From: Polytrichum commune
Lineage: Eukaryota > Streptophyta > Polytrichopsida > Polytrichales > Polytrichaceae
Direction of reading: 5' to 3'
Assembly: GCA_950295325.1 (NCBI GenBank)
Contig: OX485803.1
Coordinates: 8,926,001 to 8,990,000, forward strand
Length of the DNA: 64,000 nt
Shown here: positions 58,006 through 64,000 of the stretch, one piece after another
Numbering within the stretch: the first letter of the stretch is position 1
Layout of the letters: every line of letters begins with the position of its first letter
Notes under the pieces: model-generated
Databases searched by the model: none
Seen by the model: the letters and a program-made list of their open reading frames with translations, nothing else
Told to the model about the DNA's origin: nothing
Program-made: the position numbers and the translations under genes

Positions 58006-58340
58006 CACCAGAATGACACGTGCTACAATGACATTGCATAATTTTTTTTTTAAACTTATTCAGCATCATTCTAGGCTCAATGGTGAACACATTGAGAAGG
58101 CTATGTGATTACTTGAAGAGAAAGAGAATCTTCACTTTACATCTCCTGAAACTTTGAACCTGAAACCTGAAATGGCACCAGAATGACACGTGCTACAATG
58201 AGATTGCATAATGCTTTTTATTCAGCATCATTCTAGGCTCAATGGTCAACACATTGAGAAGGCCTATGTGATTACTTGAAGAGAAAGAGAATCTTCATTT
58301 TACATCTCCTGAAACTTTGAATCTGAAACCTGAAATGGCA
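58006..58340 (+). repeat. Tandem duplication of ~170 bp
   Basis: CACCAGAATGACACGTGCTA starts each unit (58006 and 58176). Units are about 95% identical and differ mainly in the length of a T run. Recent by this identity. Confidence 0.92.
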
Positions 58341-60255
58341 ATCTTCATGATTCGCAAATGGTGATGGGATGAGTGAATTCTGGAGACGGTCCAACCATCA
58401 AAATTGTCTCTGGAGTTGGAAGAGGGCCACACCCCTTATTGCACAATCTGCTAATTAAATTATTGACCACCCAAAAACTGAAACCCTGAAGCAGATTCTT
58501 GTTATCATGCAAAGAGAATTTTCACTTCGAGCAAGCTAACTTACTTGAGCGATGGGAACTTTATTTTTAAACCAAGCATGAGGATAGCAATTCAAGAGTC
58601 TGAATATATATCTGTTGATATTTATATTTGTCAACGAAGTTACCAACTTACACTTGTAATTCTCCATCTTGCTGTGACTATGTTGTTCACTACAGAAATC
58701 ATGCACAAGATACATGGTGTGAATAACAGAAAAACTTTATATTATATGATTGCTCAAATTTGGAAGCACCACATCACAAATATGAACTGAATATTTCTTA
58801 AAGTCGTCTAAATTGCCGAGGAATCGTTCTCCTCTTAATTTCTTACATACTAACATTGAAGTCATAATGATTGAATCACATCAACCTACAACATGGTTGA
58901 ACCTTTAATCTTGTGATTCTATATGTTATCATTGGAAGACCTGCAAGGTTGAATACTTGGTAGAATCAATGTTGAATAAATCTTTTGCTTAATAATGAAT
59001 CCAGAAACCTCTACGTCAATATGAACATTGACAAGAGTACTTGGCAAAGTTATTGCATGGACACATTCACAGGGTTGATGAATTGGGCTTATGATGTCCA
59101 CTCCACAATTTGAAGTATAGAAGTGACATTTCTTTAGATATACGTCACTAGTTAGAGAATGTTAACCTTTATGTCCAAGGATTATGGAGTCAGTAAGACC
59201 AACTATCAAGTGAAGTTTGCAAGACTTCATAATGAAATCTTCAATACTGAAAGTTGTCATTATTAAGTCATATGTTTGCATCCATTAACGTTTTATTTGG
59301 TATGCAAGTTTAATCACAAGCATTCTCACAGCAAACCATGTGACTTTGCAAATTCCTCAGCATCAGAGAGCACATGATCAATTTAGATCTGAAGAATACA
59401 TTTGCCTATATCTTGACCAAGATGTAGATCAATACTTGTTCACTAGGCTTAAATCTCATCATTTAGTGAACATGTTATAACTATGATTATTTTGGTGTGT
59501 AAGTTATATTCAATTTTTTCCATACCTATTTATGAATTGTAACTAATTACAATTGTTAATTTCTTTGTTTGAGACTACACCACACATTTTGTAAACGACC
59601 CAGGTTTGAAATTTAATACGTCAAATTTGTAACCTACCACTGTTGGAAATGATGGAGCCATTCTTTCAGCTTCACAAGCTCAAAGTTAAACCTACCAATG
59701 TTTGTAATGTACATGGATGTAAGATTCCCAACTCCAATTATCAACCTATTTCGATTGAATCACAACACTACTCAATAAACTTGGTGGCACTATAAGATAT
59801 AGGGGTTTTAAAAGGTTACTTTTTTTTACTTGCCCACTTCTCCTAGAATAGGGCTAGGATATCAAGCCTTAAAGGCACTACTAAACATTCTATGGTCTAT
59901 ATGGTTAGCTAAATAATTTATAAGCTAAGCCTTAAGCTCAAAGTAGTACCATTAAGTAGCTCCTCAAACTCCTTTGTACGACATCTGGAGGCTCACAATG
60001 CTCTTTCAAAAGTTAAACACACGAAATTATTAGGAGATAATTAGAAAATTTAGATCAAAGTTGTAATCATTTTTCTCATTGTTTTTGGAGATCATATAAA
60101 AGTATATCTTATTCATTATTAAAGAGATTCTCTTTCTACTTAAAGAAATTCATAGATCCTCACAACAATGCCTATTAATGACTTCAAAATATTCAAAGAA
60201 TATTGAACACGTAGTCTAATCTCTTTTGAACAAATTTTCTTTAGGGTGTCCATTC
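58341..60255. other. Intergenic DNA, no feature seen
   Basis: AT-rich with no supported exon or element. Confidence 0.5.
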
Positions 60256-60711
60256 TTAGGGGCGGTTTACACTATGGACCATGAAGTTGGACCAGGGCTC
60301 TGCAAGGCAGCTGATTGGTTCTTGAAGTTGTCCCGGGACAACTTCGGTTTACACTAAGGAAAAAATGGCAGAGGGACCACGGAGGTTGAGGTCCCCAAAA
60401 TATAATTTTTAAGGCCTAATAAATGCACTGACATGGTCCAACGGGTTTTTCGTTGAGAGAGGCAAAAGAGGTGGTCTGGTAGGAAAAGGCAAGGGCCCAT
60501 GTCAGAGAAATGCCATTTCACGAATGTTTTAATGAATCTAGCTTTTTTGTGCCTTAATTATATTATAGCCCATGAGACATACTAGCACTACCTTGCCCTA
60601 CCCTTTAAACCCGCTTACACGTGTTTCATCAAACAACGCGGGACATCTAGAACTCAAGAATTCAAGTGCAGATTTGTTTTTTTGGTCTACCAGCTGCAAT
60701 GTTTGGAATTT

Positions 60712-60777
60712 GGAGGCGTGTAATATACCATTGGAAAGGTCTTGAAAATACCTTTCCAACGGTATATTACACGCTCC
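60712..60777. repeat. Hairpin repeat, copy 2 (26-bp stem)
   Basis: GCGTGTAATATACCATTGG then AAAGGT, a ~9-base loop, and ACCTTTCCAACGGTATATTA then CACGC. One mismatch in the stem plus one unpaired G near its base. Fold and size resemble a small MITE core or miRNA-like precursor; expression is unknown. Confidence 0.88.
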
Positions 60778-60924
60778 AAAATGTTTAAAACATACAGTTG
60801 AAAAAGAAATAAGAAAATACATAGTCGTTTAGTGACTGTAGATCAGGGTGGTCAAAAGAAGCGCAATGGGAAATCTTCTAACATTAATTATCAAAGAATT
60901 GAAATTTAGTGTTGAGGAAGGTTG

Positions 60925-60985
60925 GGTGGTAACAACATCAGATATAATCAAACACTAAATATCCTATTTAGTGTAGTGAAACACA
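60925..60985 (+). repeat. Dispersed repeat (GATATAATCAAACACT family), copy 2
   Basis: GGGTGGTAACAACATCAGATATAATCAAAC-type sequence, shared in order with 28198-28270 and nested within the Harbinger-like element. Confidence 0.6.
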
Positions 60986-61483
60986 AGGTACATGTCACAT
61001 GTAAATTACATTGAACATGTACAATTGCATCGCTCATTTTTTTTTTGTAAAAATTGTTGTGAGAAGATTTGCAAGCCACATCTTCGACACATTTAACAAA
61101 AAGTGAAGACAGTTGAAGCCCGAGAGATGACAAGAGAATGATCAAACTTTAAGGTGAAAAGAAGAAAAAACTAATTGACAAGATAAGTGAAGGCATGTGT
61201 AGGCAAGTGAAGGCAAATTGAAGTCAACAAAATGCTCAAACTTCATTTTCCCCCAAAACTGCCCTTTTTGGGCTTATATTAAAAAAATCAGCACATCCAC
61301 TTCTTGCCGCATGGTCATTCTTCATGGTCCACATTCGGTTTACACCTAGTGAAGGGCCCATGAACCATGAAAACTAATATTTTAGTAACTCGGACCATGG
61401 AAGTCGTCCCATGAAGTCGTCCCATGCAAAATAGACCTCTTACGTGGGACGACTTCATGGTCCATAGTGTAAACCGCCCCTTA

Positions 61484-62065
61484 GATCCACGTCCAACCAC
61501 ACAACAACCAAATTATGTAGGTGTCCAATTGAGATGAGCAACCAAATTCAGTTTGTTTACCTTATTGTAAAAGGAACCTAAACTATGCAACATCTATCCA
61601 CTTACTAAAATGGATTGGATTGACTCGAGGCTTGTGTTCAATGCACAGACCTTACATGCATGGCACCTTTGACAATTGAAAGATTCTTTAAGTGCTAATT
61701 AACATATACTTTATAGCATATGGCCTAATCTTTAGTGTCTCCTATAGTGTGTTGTCATTCTAGATATATAGGACATGGATGGGTCAATGCGGGGCCAATT
61801 AGATTTGGAGTAGCAAACAAACGTGCCCATTTTTGTAGCTTGAATTATGGGATTGCACTCATAATTAGTGCACATGGAATTGACCCATACCACCAAAGAT
61901 TCCACATGTTTTTCCTCAACACTTATTAGTGGGCACTTTGAGGATTCCAACATGTGCACGAGTTTCAAACAAAATAAAATAATTTTAAATGAGCACATTT
62001 GCAACTCCATATGGGAAAGTGCAAAGTTGAACATGCTATTTTTGAAGTCTTATGATTTCTTGAAG
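61484..62065. other. Intergenic DNA, no feature seen
   Basis: No exon recognised. If the 62.7-kb fragment belongs to an element like the one at 15-25 kb, its terminus should lie here, but I could not find it. Confidence 0.45.
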
Positions 62066-62069
62066 TGAC

Positions 62070-62310
62070 CTAACATATTATTCATAATTTGGGGACTTTA
62101 TAGTTGATATGGGACTATTGAATGTTGTATGGGAAGGTATGGAACGCATGGGGAATGCATCGGGAACACACAATCCATGTGAAATATCATGGAGAACACA
62201 ATTGGGAACAATGGGAACACATGTTCCATGGGGAACACCATGGGTAACCAAAGGGGAATCTAGAGGGCTATTTGTGGGAGAGGAGGGGAACATATTGGGA
62301 ACACATTAAT
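62070..62310. repeat. Shared element 3' signature, locus 3
   Basis: GGGGACTTTATAG and TATGGGACTATTGAATGTTG, followed by many GGGAAC/GGGGAA words (62130-62310). The order and orientation are the same as at 15875-15990, and a related coding fragment lies on the same side (62.7-63.0 kb). Confidence 0.6.
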
Positions 62311-62669
62311 AAATTTGAGAGTACGGATGAATAGAACGTAGGCCATAACACATGAAGTTCCACTTGATAGAGAGGGAAAAATGATATTGGTCATTGCCAT
62401 TGGAAAAATGTGTAAATGTCATGGTGATTGTAGTCATCAATCTTTCACTTGAGATTGAGGAATTTGAATGACATTATAGTAATTACTAAATATCTTGTAT
62501 TGACATCAATGAGCTAGAATCTAGAGAAACAATATACTTCAAGGTGTATTATCCATGATGTACATAATTTTGATAGAGTATGCAAGAGTCCTACTACATA
62601 GTGCTATGCTTAGTGAAAGGAGATGAATCCCATGAAGGAGGCGAAGAATGGCAACAATATCTCCACACA

Positions 62670-63010
62670 AGTGATGCCAAACCGCAGGTGAAGCTGGGTC
62701 ATCTAGATTTGGAAGCTATTGTAGAACTTCGTCATGGGCTTCCCACATGACAATGCCCATCTCTTTGAGCTTATAGAGTGTTTGGCCTATGAGATGGGCT
62801 TGCATTTTAACTACAAGGCAAAATCTCATTTTGAACAAAATGCTTGTCATTTTCCCTTGGATGAAGTTGAACTGAGACATGAGGTCTTTGGTTTCTTTGG
62901 AAACGACTTGGATCTCATTCTCAATGTACTCGTAAGGGAAATCTTGTGCGTGATTTTCCAACAAGTCATCGTAGACCTTGGGCAAGAGAGGGGCATGTTT
63001 GGTACTTCCA
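62670..63010 (-). pseudogene. Decayed paralogue of the 16.3-kb helical repeat domain
   Basis: The minus strand reads L-L-P-K-V-Y-D-D-L-L, then L-M-S-Q-F-N-F-I-Q-G-K-M-T-S-I-L, then L-V-V-K-M-Q-A-H-L-I-G, then M-W-E-A-H-D-E-V-L-Q, a stop, and L-P-N-L-D-D. These align in order with L-P-H-L-D-D-L-L, F-M-Q-L-Q-T-N-M-T-T-V-L, L-V-G-M-D-A-H-M-L-G and M-W-E-A-T-Q-E-I-L-P-H-L-D-D in the 16303-17166 exon. An in-frame TAG (62716-62718) and the lack of other exons mark it as a remnant. Confidence 0.6.
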
Positions 63011-64000
63011 CGGAGTAGGTTAGTGAGCTATACGATTGGGAGGTGAAGCCAAATGGGAACACAAAACTTGCAGAGTGTGCAGTGCAATAAGAATTGCAAC
63101 AGAGAGTGAGAGTAAAAATGATATATGCGTGCAAATCATGAGGAAAGGAAGGACAAAAGAGAATCACACAATGAAGAAAAGGAAAAGAGGGAAACTTTGT
63201 GTGTGTGTTGGTGCATTATTCTTGTCGATCTATACGAACTTATGATACGCATAAGATAATGACACATTTGGGGGATCGGGGCCAAGCAAATGTCCTCTCG
63301 ATGCAAAGCAATTTCTGATGTGCATGTAATGCAAATGACACGTGATATGGCAATGGAAGCGGATATAAGGATGGACCATGCACATTCATTCATACATGCA
63401 TATTGAGGACACTGCTAACCAAAAGTGGAAAGGCGATGATGTATGACATATCACTACATTCGTTAATTAGAGATTTTGGAAAGTCTCAAAATAAATCCAA
63501 ATGGTTTAAAATCTAGTTCAATTTCTTATTCTGATGACATGTATTTGTGCCAAGTTGGTTAGTGCCACCCATGCAAATCACTTTATTAAGTCACATTCAA
63601 TTTATTTTGTGTTTTTCTTGTTCTTTATTTGAAAACCACATCCATAAATAGTCTCAAAATCATGAAAAAATCTCTGATTACCGAATATGGTGATACATGT
63701 GATATTACTATAAACTTTTTAAAAACAATTATTTTTTGGGGGGGTGGGGGCGGGGGTTAAAGTGTCCCCGCTTAAAATTAAAATATAACAAAGAATAGTC
63801 ATTTTTTAGCACTAAAATGGAGGAAGAAGCCTTAGCATTGCTCATTGGTTCAATTATATTTGCTTTCTTTTTTTCTTTTTTAGAACACATGAAATGCTTG
63901 ACCACCTGACTAGTTTCCGTCAAGTAGAGAGATGATTTCACGACCAGTAATCGAACCGCCAACCACTCCGTTTGATTTGGGTACCTCTTCACTATCATCC
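63011..64000. other. Intergenic DNA, no feature seen
   Basis: AT-rich, with a G-rich run near 63737-63757. No exon recognised before the window ends. Confidence 0.5.

Larger units (their letters stand above)
60259..61480. mobile_element. PIF/Harbinger-like non-autonomous element (1222 bp)
   Basis: Perfect 29-bp terminal inverted repeats start GGGGCGGTTTACACTATGG and continue to ATGAAGT. TTA lies directly on both sides (60256-60258 and 61481-61483). A 3-bp TTA duplicate with G-rich tips is typical of PIF/Harbinger. No transposase is encoded. It contains the hairpin at 60712-60777 and a dispersed repeat copy at 60925-60985. Its interior and termini match the left end at 15395-15867, and its tip motif matches 44835-44867. 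Confidence 0.88.

Overview
This is nuclear DNA from a land plant, most likely one with a large, repeat-filled genome. The signs are an intronless plastid-type 9-cis-epoxycarotenoid dioxygenase gene, plant-consensus GT..AG introns, interstitial TTTAGGG-type telomere repeats, and many short inverted-repeat elements. I cannot name the species. A bryophyte, lycophyte, fern or gymnosperm seems at least as likely as an angiosperm. I saw no bacterial, organellar or CRISPR content.

Layout. 1-7.2 kb: intergenic DNA with a short (TTAGGG)n stretch. 7.25-9.12 kb (minus): an intact NCED-like carotenoid cleavage dioxygenase, the only conventional host gene I can support. 9.1-15.4 kb: intergenic DNA with three inverted-repeat elements, one of which (12.25-12.78 kb) has an 11-unit minisatellite between its termini. 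15.4-24.9 kb (minus): a decayed multi-exon gene, or cluster of exons, encoding a basic low-complexity region, a ParB-like domain, an acidic/proline-rich region, an FCP1/HAD-phosphatase-like domain and two duplicated helical repeats. Splice sites can still be read, but five in-frame stops and two frameshifts break it. 25-40.8 kb: gene-free DNA with iteron-like motifs, arrays of near-perfect palindromes, minisatellites and a recurring AGGTTCCTCTCGGCCGAGAG palindrome. 40.86-44.11 kb (plus): an intact three-exon gene for a 993-residue protein. It resembles the uncharacterised DUF7869-type family and has a D..D..D arrangement suggesting an RNase-H-fold transposase. 44.9-64 kb: degenerate LINE 3' ends, a hAT-like element with a perfect 8-bp target duplication, a PIF/Harbinger-like element with perfect 29-bp termini and TTA duplication, other short elements, and a third decayed relative of the 16.3-kb helical-repeat domain at 62.7-63.0 kb.

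How the parts may fit together. The decayed minus-strand gene and the intact plus-strand gene point away from each other. Each ends near a similar 3' signature (a GGGAAC-rich stretch, then a TTTAATATC/GATATTAAA-type block, then a terminus containing GACCATGAAGT). I therefore raise the hypothesis that 15395-44867 is one ~29.5-kb transposon, or two members of one family. The same terminal motif bounds the 1.2-kb element at 60.26-61.48 kb, which would then be a non-autonomous relative. This is inference: no clean target duplication flanks the 29.5-kb interval, and no database search was possible.
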